Positions 11,664 through 22,861 of a stretch of DNA of 64,000 bases are shown here, piece after piece. The notes beneath the pieces are model-generated. The model ran no database searches. It was not told where the DNA came from and worked only from the letters and a program-made list of their open reading frames with translations. The position numbers were made by a program, and so were the translations under genes. Source of the DNA: Mallotus nudiflorus (Eukaryota > Streptophyta > Magnoliopsida > Malpighiales > Euphorbiaceae). The DNA is taken from NCBI GenBank assembly GCA_947683625.1, contig CANTUR010000241.1, positions 1,674,001 through 1,738,000 of the forward strand. Reading direction: 5' to 3'. Position 1 is the stretch's first letter, and each line of letters begins with the position of its first letter.

Positions 11664-12637
11664 TATACACATATGCTAAAAAATCATTTCATTTCACACG
11701 TGGTAGGAGGATGACGAGGGGATGATGAGTCTTTCCCATTTAAGCTAGTGATGTGTGGACCAATATTGTGCACCTAATCGTGTTCCTCGTTGGGGGGAGT
11801 ACTATGTTCACTGATGCAAAAAATTTTCCGCTTAGGAATCATTTAACACACTTAAGAAGGATGTAATATAGATTGAATGATTTGCTAGAGAATATATTGT
11901 TTTACAATATTTTTTATATGATGGAGCCCAACGAGTCATAAACTATACAATAGAGGATAGATACTCTCTTAACATTCATTATAATGACGATAATTTTTAT
12001 TAATATTGGTGGATGTGATTGTAAAAATTTTAATTTGAAATCTCTATAATTTTTATATGTGAAACATTAATCATAAATCAAACAAATTATTATAAAATAT
12101 ATATCCATTGGTTAATTTAATTACAGAAAGTATGAAAAAAAATATTTATATGAACCAAACAAAGTATAAAATTAACAAATTCACAAGTTGGACAAGCATA
12201 AAGTTCAGTTAGAAAGAAAAAATATCTAATTATTAAATAATTATTTGTTTCATAAACGATACATAATTGTACCAATATTTATAATTACCATATGCTTTTT
12301 CAAGTTTGCTTTTTCAATAGTTTAATTACTAATCATATAATTATGCCGGGGCTAAAGCAATACACTTGTTGCTATATTTTTTTTTTCTAATTAATTAGTA
12401 CAAATAATTAATTTATAACACTACAAGAAAAAAAGAGGGTAAGAAGTTTAAATTCTACTTTTCTTAACAAAATGTTGACATATTTGACTCGTTGATCTAG
12501 TGATGGGGACCTCTTGTTGCTATGTGTACGGCAGCCATATGCAAGGATATATATCATGTCCCAATGAAATTTTCATTGTTAAAATAATTTTTTTAAAAAA
12601 AATTTCATAATTATCAAAATCAAAAGGATTGATTATA

Positions 12638-13245
12638 ATCAATTTTGGGAGATCAACATTATTGAGAATTGTATCATTTTTTTAATAAAATTATTCTAGA
12701 AGTTAAAAAAATCATTACCTCTTTTTCTCTCAACATTCTGTTTTTTTTTTTTCTAATCACCCATCTTCCTTAAGTAAATAAAAGTATTTTTTGTCATTCT
12801 TAACCTGAAATCACTCATTTACATTATATTAATTTATTTCTTAAATAAGTGGTTATTCCATATAAATTTGAGTTTATTTTATTTTTTGTGATTTTATCGT
12901 CTTGTTATAATGTTTAAGTTTTTCATCATCTTATTACGACGTTTTGTTTTTGATAATTTTGTTGTGGCCTTTTATTTATATTTGGGTGATTCAGAGTTCA
13001 GATGAACATATTTTATCAGACAGACACAAAGATAATAAATCAAATAGTCATTAATATGTTGCAAAACTGGAGTTATAAGTATTTTAGTTATTATAGTATT
13101 ATCAAATTTATAAATTTTGAACCGATTTATTATACTATTAATTTGGGTGTTGTTTTTTCTTCTATAATTTTTAATGAATTTATATATGTGTTTTTATAAA
13201 TATATTGCTAGTTTGAATGAATGAAATTATTTTTCTTTAAAAAAC
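12638..13245 (+). mobile_element. LINE-like (non-LTR) insertion, 5'-truncated
   Basis: The segment is flanked by a 19-bp direct repeat, ATCAAAAGGATTGATTATA at 12619-12637 and ATCAAAAGGATTGACTATA at 13246-13264, with a single mismatch. It ends in a short A run just before the right repeat. Variable, long target duplications plus a 3' A tail are hallmarks of target-primed reverse transcription. No reverse transcriptase frame remains, so this would be a 3' fragment. A second diverged copy lies at about 55005-55540 and ends in the same way (ATTATTTTCCTTTT then A run), which supports a shared 3' end. A SINE-type origin is not excluded. Confidence 0.7.
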
Positions 13246-13329
13246 ATCAAAAGGATTGACTATATATGGTTGCCAATTAATTGGAGAATATATGTGTATA
13301 TAACCCTGTAATATTGCATGTGTTTACAT

Positions 13330-13555
13330 GTATAAATGGGAGATTAGGAAAAATCATCAAAAATGAAAACTAAATTCACTTTTTTTTTGCCTATGAAGGC
13401 AAAAAATAATAATAATAAGACATTTAATTTCACCCATGTATAAATGGGAGATTAGGAAAAATCATTAAAAATGAAAACTAAATTCACTTTTTTTTTTTGC
13501 CTATGAAGGCAAAAAAAAATAATAATAATAAGACATTATATTTCACCCATTGTGC
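13330..13555. repeat. Tandem duplication, about 106-115-bp unit
   Basis: The block TGTATAAATGGGAGATTAGG through TATGAAGGCAAAAAATAATA and AAGACATT occurs twice in a row (about 13330-13435 and 13436-13555). The copies differ mainly in homopolymer lengths (T run and A run) and a few substitutions, so this is a recent duplication inside copy 3 of the larger triplicated segment. Confidence 0.9.
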
Positions 13556-13760
13556 TAGTGTTGCGTGGACCACTTTGTGCACCTAATCGTTTTCCTCACT
13601 GGTTGGGATTACTAGGTTGACTGATGAAAATTCTCCCCCGCCCCCCCAAGCAATCATTTAACACAATTAAAGAAGGATTTGATAGAGATCGATAAATGAT
13701 TTACTTGCCAGAGAATATATTGATTTGCGAACTTTTAACATTTAATTACAAGTCAAACAA

Positions 13761-14986
13761 ATCATTGTAAAATAAGCATCCAATCGTTAATTTAATTTCA
13801 AAACATAATTAAGATTTATATGGACCAAACAAAGTATAAAATTAGCAAATTCACAAGTTGAAGTGTAAAGTTCAATTAGAAAGAAACTATATCCATCTTT
13901 TGGTTACTCTTTAGAGGGAGTCTCTTAAGTCTTATCCACCCTTGAAAGGCCAAAATTCCTAATTTTTTACTTGAATAATAAGTGGGTGGAAGGAGGGCTG
14001 CCTCTTACTGAAAAGCATAGTCCTACATTTTATGTTATATCCCCCACTTGTCTTATGTTATTCCTCGATTCAATCAGTATATATCCCACTTACAAAAGTG
14101 AAAATTAAGCTTGAAGCTTTGTCTAATTTCTTCATGACTAGTTAATGTGTACTTAAGTGATCGAGATGGATTCTGCATTGAGCATAAAGAAATGCTATTT
14201 CATGAAGAAGTCAATTTTAATTTTAAGTGTTGGAAAATTCTTATTTTTATTTAAACCAAGTGTCTTACACTGTACAGTTAAATTTGTAACCCAAATAACT
14301 TAAATGTTTATGTTAAATGAAACTCCAATTCTCCATTGCATCTTGTATTTTTTGGACATAAACATACTCTCTTAATTATCTGTTTTTTTTTTTTATTTTT
14401 GTTATAAAATATTATTATTTACACTAATATCTTTGTTTTAAAGCCTCTATTTGTTTGTTCTTATTTTTATTTTTATCTTCAAAAATGTTGCCCTTTTTAG
14501 ATTATTAGTAGGTCAAATCCTAGACTCACTAAGATTTAAATTTGAATTCCCATATGAATTTTTTCTGTTAATTTTAATAACCATTTCAAATTTTCTAAAA
14601 ATAAATTCTAAAAGTCTCTTTAAATTATCGAATTCAAAAATACTATTTCTTACAAATGATAAAAAAAAAAGAGAAATTTTTACTTAAACTAAATGTAATA
14701 CATCTAATGGTTGTATGTGAAATACAAAGTCACGTATCTTATTTTATTAGTCAAGTATAAAAAATTAAATTTATGTATCACATATCTAAATAGAAGGTAT
14801 AACAATATGAGTGTAGGCATAATCTAAAAAACAAAAGAAAAAAGCTTTAAAACTTCATAAGGAAACTAGTAACCATTAATTATGTTAACACTTTCTTGCA
14901 CATAGCCAATATGCAAACAGAAGTAAACTAATTTAGCTTGCTAATTTAAATTTTCATCGTCTATATAATTGTGTTAGATATTGGCC
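13761..14986. other. AT-rich intergenic DNA downstream of permease copy 2
   Basis: No exon, RNA gene or transposon end was recognised. The last 100-200 bases before 14987 should contain the 3' untranslated region of the second permease gene. Confidence 0.5.
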
Positions 14987-17628
14987 TTAAAATTTGAAGG
15001 GTTTGTAACTTTGGAGAGAACGATTGAGTCCTTGAATGGCAGCACAAGCTGCAGCAACGGAAACAATTAAGCAAATCAAGTTCATCAGCTGAAGACAGAA
15101 CCACTTGACTGTTTGCTTTCGAATCTTCTTTTGAGCAATGTGCATCTTCACTGGGAAATATACAGCCATTGGCCAATATCCAATGGCTCCGAGCAGAGCA
15201 AGTATGTCGTTGAAGAAAGGCAATGCCATGGCAATCATAGTGACTATCATTACATATGTTGATCTCCAAGTCAACCTCAACAAGTTCACAGTGATGTTCA
15301 ATCTCTTATTGCCAATGCTTAATGGGTACTCTTCAGTTACAAATTTTGACTTTGGCCACATTGTAATAGCCAATGTCTCAACTGCATTTAACACTGGCTG
15401 GGACAATACCTGTCCATATTAAGATTTGATTAAAAATTTCAAAGCAATTAAGGGTTAGAGATTAGGTTGGTTAAGTAATTGACTAAAAATTAAAATTTTA
15501 AGACAGACTCGACTACTGACCGGACTGTACCTGATATGCTCCTACTAGATGCACCACAACGAATATATTAGCAATGTCTATTAACCAAAAGGGTTCATAA
15601 AAGCCAAAGTCCGTCAGCAAGTTGCCTGGTGCATGGTTCCCTAATGCAGCATAGCCAAGGCAGCCACTGGTTACATAGAAAGCTGTCGATGTTAGGATGG
15701 CTATAATGTTAGCCTTCTTCATCACTTTGTTTTCAGGTGGGGATGATTTTAGTGTGTCCTGAAATTTAAATCCAAAACATTTCATGAGAAAAGTGAAGAG
15801 TAGTAATTAATTGATTGCCAGCACCAAAATCAAAATAACATTTTCGCTTGAATGTTATATATCTGTAAAGGTACGTGTATATATTAGAAAGAGCTGGCTT
15901 GCTCACTTGGATTTCTATGAGGACTCCAGCATACGAGCAAGCAAATGCCATATCCCCAATTGCTCTCAACATCGTCCAAATTTTATCAGCTGCCGTTAAA
16001 CCCACTCCGATTTCCACTCCTGTCAGTGTAGTTCTTTCTCCTTTCCCTGTTTAGAATCCATTTAACCATCAAAACTGTCTAAATTGTCAATTAATGTTAC
16101 CACTACTACTATAATAACTTTTTTAGTTCTCACCTATATTTTAAGGTGCATTGTACCCAACAGCCATATTTTGTAATACATATTTTAAACAGTTTACACT
16201 CCAAGTAAATAAGAAAATCACTTTTTTTTTTAATTAATAGTGAGATCGCAGTCGCACATTAATAGTTTGTATAATAACATTAATTTTATATTATAAAAAT
16301 TGATGGAATTTAATTTTGAAATTTGGCTATGGTAGAATTTAAAGATCTACTTGGAAGACAATTGGCTATAAGACCTTTTTCTGGTTGACTATTGTGCTTT
16401 CAAATATTCACGTTTTTGTGAAATTTGTTATTTCAAACTTGTACCAAAAAAATTTGCCCAACATAGGAAAGAAGTTAATTACCTGAAATGATCTTTGCAA
16501 GAGCGAGTCCTATTCCAATCGAAGCATATCCAAAGGACATGACTGATGCAAGAAAGGAAAGCCACGACATTTCATGGAGGTTTGGGATTTGAGACAGTAA
16601 AACCTCAATAAGTCCCACTACAATAATGTATGGACTAGTGGAATACTTGCATAAACTTTCATGGCCTCTCTTGTGGAAACAATTTGACTTAAGCACGGCC
16701 CTAAAATTTAATACCCAATTTCTGAGAATATCATAGCATAAATATTGATCTAGCATAATTTCTGACAGTTTATTTTCACTTTAAAATTTTTTTCATGAAC
16801 TTACTCAATGCTTATACCAGAAGTGATTGTATAGCCAACAGCCAGTCCACTCATGAAGGTGTACTGGACTAACCCACAAATCTGGTACATATTTCCACCT
16901 GATTGAATTAATGTAGTACAAGGCAAATGTAAAAGTTTGATTAATTTTAGCATACAAAATAAAAGTTATTAACTGGGCATGAAATTAACAAAATGAGCTT
17001 CAGTAGACCTAGATTGGCTTTGACAGCTTCCATGTATGTGTGATTTCTCTTGCCAGTTACTGGGCCAGGAGATCTGTAGGAATCAGCCAGGAAGCTTGAA
17101 GTATAAAGAGTAATGAATGAGAAAGTTAAGAGAGTGCCAATGCCAGCAACCCATCCCACTTGTGCCATTCCCCATGCAAGTGATAGAACTCCAGAGCCAA
17201 TGACTGCTGTGATTATATGTGCACTTGCGGTCCATAAAGTCCCTACATTTCATCACCCCGTTTCCATTAATTAATTGGTTAATTATGCGTCATGTACGTT
17301 CCAATCAAATAAAAATTTTGAAGCCAGCATCGAGTGATGCAAATGGTACAGTTGCTGGATAGGATATCAAGAATAATCCAACGTTCGAACGCTGTTCAAT
17401 GCCTTTGAAAAAAATAAATTAATAAAAATAAAAATTGAACTCATTGTTATACTAAAAAACAGAAAAGAATGTTGTTCTATAGCAAGAAAGAGTTTATATG
17501 TATTGTCTACCAGTTCTTCTGGGTCTGCCATCATCATCCAGCTCTCCATTTGTGCCAACTTTGTAAGGAGCAGGGCTATTGACTTCACAAATCTCATGCT
17601 GAAACTCCTCATCTACTAAGCTCACCAT
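14987..17628 (-). CDS. AAP: Amino acid permease (AAP family), copy 2
   Basis: Proton-coupled amino acid transporter, tandem paralogue of the gene at 5202-8278. Exons: 17511-17628, 17009-17242, 16805-16898, 16483-16700, 15907-16046, 15531-15758 and 14987-15409, totalling 484 residues. Exons 2-7 (234, 94, 218, 140, 228 and 423 bp) are identical in length to copy 1, with the same phases. Visible blocks: MVSLVDEEFQHEICEVN, DDDGRPRRTG, WTASAHIITAVIGSGVLSLA, KSNCFHKRGHESLC, LSQIPNLHEMSWLS, SSPPENKVMKKAN, GNHAPGNLLTDFGFYEPFW, YFPVKMHIAQKKI and the KPFKF end. The donor of exon 2 is G|GTCTAC, a valid GT but weak. YFPVKMHIAQ replaces the usual YFPVEMHIAQ (Glu to Lys). The frame is intact, so the gene is probably functional. 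The closest subgroup by eye is AAP6/8-like. Confidence 0.96.
17312..17440 (+). other. Possible tRNA-derived SINE remnant in permease intron 1
   Basis: The words TGGTACAGTTGCTGG and ACGTTCGAACGC are spaced like the A and B boxes of an RNA polymerase III promoter and are followed by an A-rich tail. There is no clear target duplication. This is a weak call based on motif resemblance only. Confidence 0.3.
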
Positions 17629-17808
17629 TTTCTTGATCTTCAAATATTGTCTTGCTCTCTAACAAGAAAACTGTTTCTCTTTTTTCTTGCGTTTTACCAA
17701 GAAATGGACATGATGGAGGAGGCCCAAAAGGAAATGTGCATGACCACACGGGCGGTCGTGGTCTATAGGGGTCGAACAATATACGGACAGGTAGGGATGA
17801 CATACCTC

Positions 17809-17818
17809 TTTATATATA
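17809..17818 (-). promoter_or_regulatory. TATA-like box of permease copy 2
   Basis: On the minus strand a TA run ends in TATATAAAGAGG about 180 bases before the start codon at 17628. It fits a plant TATA box but sits in a longer TA microsatellite, so chance cannot be excluded. Confidence 0.4.
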
Positions 17819-17828
17819 TATATATATA

Positions 17829-20589
17829 CACATACACGAGAAAAGATATTCATTGCGGCTATTAAAAAAATTGCCGGCCTAAAAACACAGCAAAAAGTAA
17901 CTGCCCCCATCAAAGCAGGAAGCAGTTTAGTCAAATAAAAAAATTATAAAAGAATACAAGTAGCTACATAGTGGCCCGCCATGAGGATCATGGCTATATA
18001 TATATATAGTTCATGTTTCTCTGTCATGTTTATCATGACTATTACTATTACTAGCTAAATTTTTTTATTTTAAAATTAAATTATATTTGTTACATACTAA
18101 GGGAAGAGTACAGGTCACATCTGAATGTTATACTCTATTATTAAGTACTATGTTGTCGGGCCATCTTTTAAGATTGTACTCAATTTATATATATAAATCA
18201 GTACATCGTCAACCGTTAAATAAAATTAAAATTTTATTTTTTACCTCCAAATATAGAGGCTATCAATTGTAGATGTTCCTGCACCGATTGATTTAGTACC
18301 TTTTAACGTCTCAACACACTGTTAACATTATCCAAGTTTAAAATATAAGGAGAGAACATGATAGAGTGAACAATTCCAATGATCATAAAATGAAGGATTG
18401 AATATTGTTACATGACTTTGTATTGTATAACTCTTTGATGTTGTCAACTCAACTATGCTTATTGAGATTTAGTAGGACGAGAAAAGATATTGGCAGCGGC
18501 TCATTTATTAAACCAAAAGGGATAATATTTCAAAATATATTATTCCTGCTCATGGAGATAGCATAATTTTTATAAAAGTCGTTTCGCGCCCGCCGCGAAT
18601 ATCATCGCTCTAATGGGAAATAGAGGATGGATGATTGTAAGAATTGTGCCAAATCTGAAGGCATAATCTAAACAATAATACAATGATTAAAAAAATCTAA
18701 TAAATAAGATGAAGATGCCAAAGCAAAATACACAGATTAAATTACATGGAGATGCCAAAAGAAGGAAAAAGGCAGAAAGCATTAATGGTTAGGAAGAGAA
18801 ATCAATCTTTATGGATGCTGCAAAGATTGCTAAATCCCATAACAACAGATTTGCTGTTATCCTTCTTTTTTATTTCAGGTTTAAATCTGCTTTTGTCTAG
18901 CGAATATATACTACTAATTAACAAGTATATATTATATATATAGTAGGATATGAAATGGCTTGCTAAATTTATAAAGTAATGCCACTGAGTGCATACTATT
19001 CTACTGTTGGAACTTTATTATTATTTTTAATTATTTCAGTCTATGATTAATTTAAATCAATCTTCGGCCTATCAATTGTTATATGTTTGAAAAGAATAAA
19101 ACAAATTGTAAAAAATAAACTGAAATGCCCATTTCCACCAATTCCACTTATACCATTATACATATAATGAATATCTTAGCAGTAAGTTGTTTTAGCCCAT
19201 AGAGGAAAAATTGGACTATTTGGAGCTGAAGCGGGTATTCCTACGGTAAAAAGAATGATATAAATATGTAGTTACAAAACCAATCATTTTTGTCCTATTG
19301 CCATTTTTTTTTTATACTACCGTTATACATAATTTATTAGCTCTGATTAATTCAATTTGATTAGAGTTAAATCACAAGGAATCATAAAAATTTCTAAACA
19401 ACTAATTTAATATAATTATATATATTATAATTTAAATTCAAAAACTTAAACAGAAACAACCTTATAGAATGACCCGACGGTTATTGGTTCCTATGGCAAT
19501 TTTTTAATGGGGGGTTTTGGATTTCCTCCATTCTCAGTTGCCTCCATATATAGCCAAGGCCCAGTCCGAAATTTTCGTAACCCAACCAGCTATTTTCTTT
19601 AATTGACAATTATTTTTTTTCTTTGTATAGAAATTCTGATATACAAACTATTCAACTCAATTTTTTTAGGATAAAGATTTATGTGGAGGTCTGCCATCTG
19701 AAAATTAAAGTACTATAAATGATAAATAAAATTTCTCAAAAAAGAATAAGTGATAAATAAAATTAATTTTCAATATCACTTCATGTATAGTACAAGGAAG
19801 ATTAATATCTATTTAAGTCAGAACAAATTTTAAATCTATAATCAAATTAATGTTGTAAGTAAGAGATAATTGAGAGTATGAACTACACATATGAAAAGAC
19901 TTACCAAGGGGTATGAATGTTGTAAATAAATATATATGAAGAAAGAAAAATTCGTACTTACACTGAGTTTACATCTGGTGTTGACAAAAAGTTCCCAAAT
20001 ATATATATGTATGGTGGTGGTAGTCACCTGAAAGATTAGGTGGAGAACAAGCTTAAAAGGCAACACATGATTACAAGTAAATTCAGTTTAGCATCTATAT
20101 ATTAAAACATAATGATTGATTGCATTGTACTTGCAACCGCAATCGCATCATTAATATCAAATCAACAACATATGTGTAGTTTTTCTTGTTTTTTGCATGC
20201 CTTCGCAAGTATATAGTACAATGATGAAAGATTGATTATTACGTGAGAGGATGTAATTATATTCATCAAGATGCATTTAAATATGCTTCAACCAAACTTA
20301 ATTTTACAAAGTCTAGACAAGATTGGTCCAACCCTACGTACAAAGGTACTAAGTTGGTGCTTCTTCTTCACCATCAAAAGAAGGGAACAATACAAATTTT
20401 ACATTAAAATTAAAGAAAAATAATTAACTAGTGGAGAATATATATGTATATAAGAAACCTAACTCATCATGCTTTAGTTTTATGCTCTCTATCTAAGTAG
20501 ATATCTCCATCATACAACTTTATTCTCCACTTAATAAGGGGCTTTCTTCATCCTCTTCCAACTTCCACTACTTGAGAGTTAAGTGGTGT
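17829..20589. other. Intergenic DNA between permease copy 2 and the Aux/IAA gene
   Basis: Only short chance open frames and AT-rich DNA are seen. The two neighbouring genes both read leftwards, so this stretch contains the upstream region of permease copy 2 and the 3' flank of the Aux/IAA gene. No transposon ends were found. Confidence 0.5.
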
Positions 20590-22861
20590 CTAGTCTAAGT
20601 TGCTGTCTTGCTCTCCCCTGCCAACTGAATTAACTCATATGTAAAAATGGCCAAAGATTCATTATCATAACTGCACTTACTGAAAACCCAAAAAAATCAC
20701 TGGTTTTTTAACAACTTTAGGACAAAACAAGAAACAAAAAAGGACACTCACGTCGTGAAGTGGAAAGTTCAGAGCTCTTCAGCACGCGCAGCCTCTTTGC
20801 TGTTGACACAAACATGCTGCAAAATATGAAGATTTTGAGTGGCTCTTAGTTATATTAAATTTTAAATATCTTCCACATTACCTCAAAATAAATGCTTCAA
20901 AATGTTAAAAATAAAAAATAAATATTAATGAAGAAATAATTAAGTGATAATTTTTTTAAAAAAATATTTTAAAGTACATTTTATGTAGGATTTAATTCCT
21001 ATTATTGTCAATTTAAAAGGAAAAAATTATCTCATATTATACAATCTATCAATTAATATTAAAGTTATATGACTTCTCAATTTATAAAAAATAAAATAAA
21101 AGCAGATTTCAAAAGAATGATCATTACACCGCTCCCTCGGCCGTATTATATGTTACAACATACTTAGTGTAAGTGGACATGAGTGGTTACACCTATTATT
21201 GTCCAATATTTGTATTCATTTGTCAGTTGCACAAAAAAGCAGGGATTATCCTGAAACATGGTTACGCTGTAGACTCATTCGATGCAAAAGACTCTAATAA
21301 TTGAGTCAAGGCATGACTACACTATAGACTTGACAAAACTTTTCAGAACAACATTAGGAGAAAGATAGTGAAAACAGGCAGATGCTTACTGCCAAGGCAC
21401 ATCTCCAACAAGTATCCTGTCGCCTTCGCTGTCCTCGTATACTAGAGTATACTCCCCAATTCCAACTCCTGATGATGAACCCAAAGTTTCTTTTGCTTCA
21501 TCAATATTCTTCACATCAAAAGTTTCCCTTTGAGCTACAATTGAAACAAAAGAAACCCACAAATCAATAAACACAGAAAGTTGTGATCTTTTATAAAGAC
21601 GCAAAAAAGGAACCAAAAAAATTGTGGGAAAGAGTTGTTTTTTTTATAACCTGCAAGCAGGCCTCTGAACAGCTCATCAATGGCAATGGATAGTTTCTCG
21701 TAACTGTCATAAGCATTGAGATTTATTTTTCTTCCAATGGGAATTCCTTCCATATTGATCTTCACGAACAAATCATTTCTAAAACTTTCAGGTTTTTTGC
21801 CAGTGCATCCTTCTGTTGGAGTTTTATCTGGTAAAAAATCAGTTGCAAGCTTTGGGTTGCTGTTGTTGTTGCTTGCAAGATTTTTCCTGGATGACCTGAC
21901 TGGAGGCCACCCGACTACTGATGTAGGTGCAACTCTGGTTTGTTTCAGGACAAAAATCAAAGAAGCATAAAGATAAATTAACTCAACGTTTCAGAATTTT
22001 TGTCATCCTTTCTTATGTATAACATCGAAGAATTAATTTCCGTGGAGATTTGATATATAGCACTAGCAGGATAATGACAAGCAATTAACATGATTAATAC
22101 GAAAGAAAATTTTTTACCAAGGGCTTTGGACAAAGATTGTAAGATTATAAAGATCAAGATTATATGAAACAGAAAATTTTGGTTTTTATATATTTAGAAA
22201 ATTGTTTTAAAGATCAAGATTATAAGAAGTCCTGTCTCTAGTTTGTTTTTATATATAAAAGAAACAGAAAGCAACATTTCAAGAAAATGATGATGATTAA
22301 TTCCTATCAAAAGCAAGAAAAACAAGATAACCTTTTATGAGGGCCACTGGTCCCATCTCTGGTTGCAGCAGCAACAGGTAATGAAGCACCAGCATGATAA
22401 GAACATGGCTTCTTCTTATCTGGGCACTGTAGCTCTACAACTGTAGAGCATTGAAGATAAGAAGAAGAAGGACCACCGCCTTTTGACTGTTCTTGAATCT
22501 CCTTGCTATTTCCTTCTCTTTGGAAAGTAGAAGAATGTAAAGAGCAGCCAGCAGTACTTGATGATGATGGTACTGATGATGATGACCATAATAACATTTT
22601 CTTGCATTGCTTTTCATGACTATTATTACTCAGCCAGATTCCTTCTCCTGTCTTCTTCTTAAACCTGTCTTGATCATCATCAAGAACCCTTTTGCCTCCA
22701 TTGTTAAAGCTGTTAATATTCTCGTAAAAACCACGAAATTCTCCTGGAGGACCAAGCCTGAGCTCAAGTTTTTTATCCTCTGAGGCCTTATGGCTATCTT
22801 GCCAATATTTTTCTTCCTCAGGTATCATATTATTGAAAATTTGAGTATATTCTTCCATCAT
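20590..22861 (-). CDS. IAA26: Aux/IAA transcriptional repressor, IAA26/IAA18-like
   Basis: Short-lived nuclear repressor of auxin-response genes. It binds ARF factors through its PB1 domain and is degraded when auxin joins it to TIR1/AFB. Exons: 22332-22861, 21651-21934, 21390-21534, 20752-20816 and 20590-20624 (352 residues). Domain I is the EAR motif LELRLGPPG at residues 32-40, which recruits TOPLESS. Domain II, the degron VVGWPPVRSSRKN, spans about residues 183-195 and is complete. Domain III begins with FVKINMEGIPIGRK (about 233-246) and contains the basic Lys of PB1. Domain IV carries YEDSEGDRILVGDVPW, the acidic face. The last exon encodes only LGRGEQDSNLD and was placed by splice phase, so it is less sure than the rest. 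The start ATG ATG at 22861/22858 gives MMEEYTQ or MEEYTQ. The Ser-rich stretch at residues 93-112 is typical low-complexity linker. IAA26/18 assignment rests on the N-terminal and degron context. Confidence 0.94.

Larger units (their letters stand above)
8880..13760. repeat. Three diverged tandem copies of one intergenic segment
   Basis: The order of shared words is the same three times. First, ATAATTG(G/C/T)ACCAATATTTATAATTA-like DNA followed by GCTTTTTCAAG. Then a GGATATATATCATGTC block, a GCCTATGAAGGC-type block, and GCTAGTG near CACCAATATTGTGCAC or its variant. Copy 1 is about 8880-9330. Copy 2 is about 9411-9670 plus 11664-11960. Copy 3 is about 12225-12637 plus 13246-13760. Copies 2 and 3 also share an ATCATTTAACACA word followed by AGAGAATATATTG. 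Copy 2 is split by the Copia-like element and copy 3 by the LINE-like element, so both insertions are younger than the triplication. Boundaries are approximate. Confidence 0.7.

Noticed and set aside
18087..18943. Short open frames upstream of permease copy 2
   Set aside because: They are 60-65 codons, have no homology or splice partners that I can see, and are expected by chance in this length of DNA.
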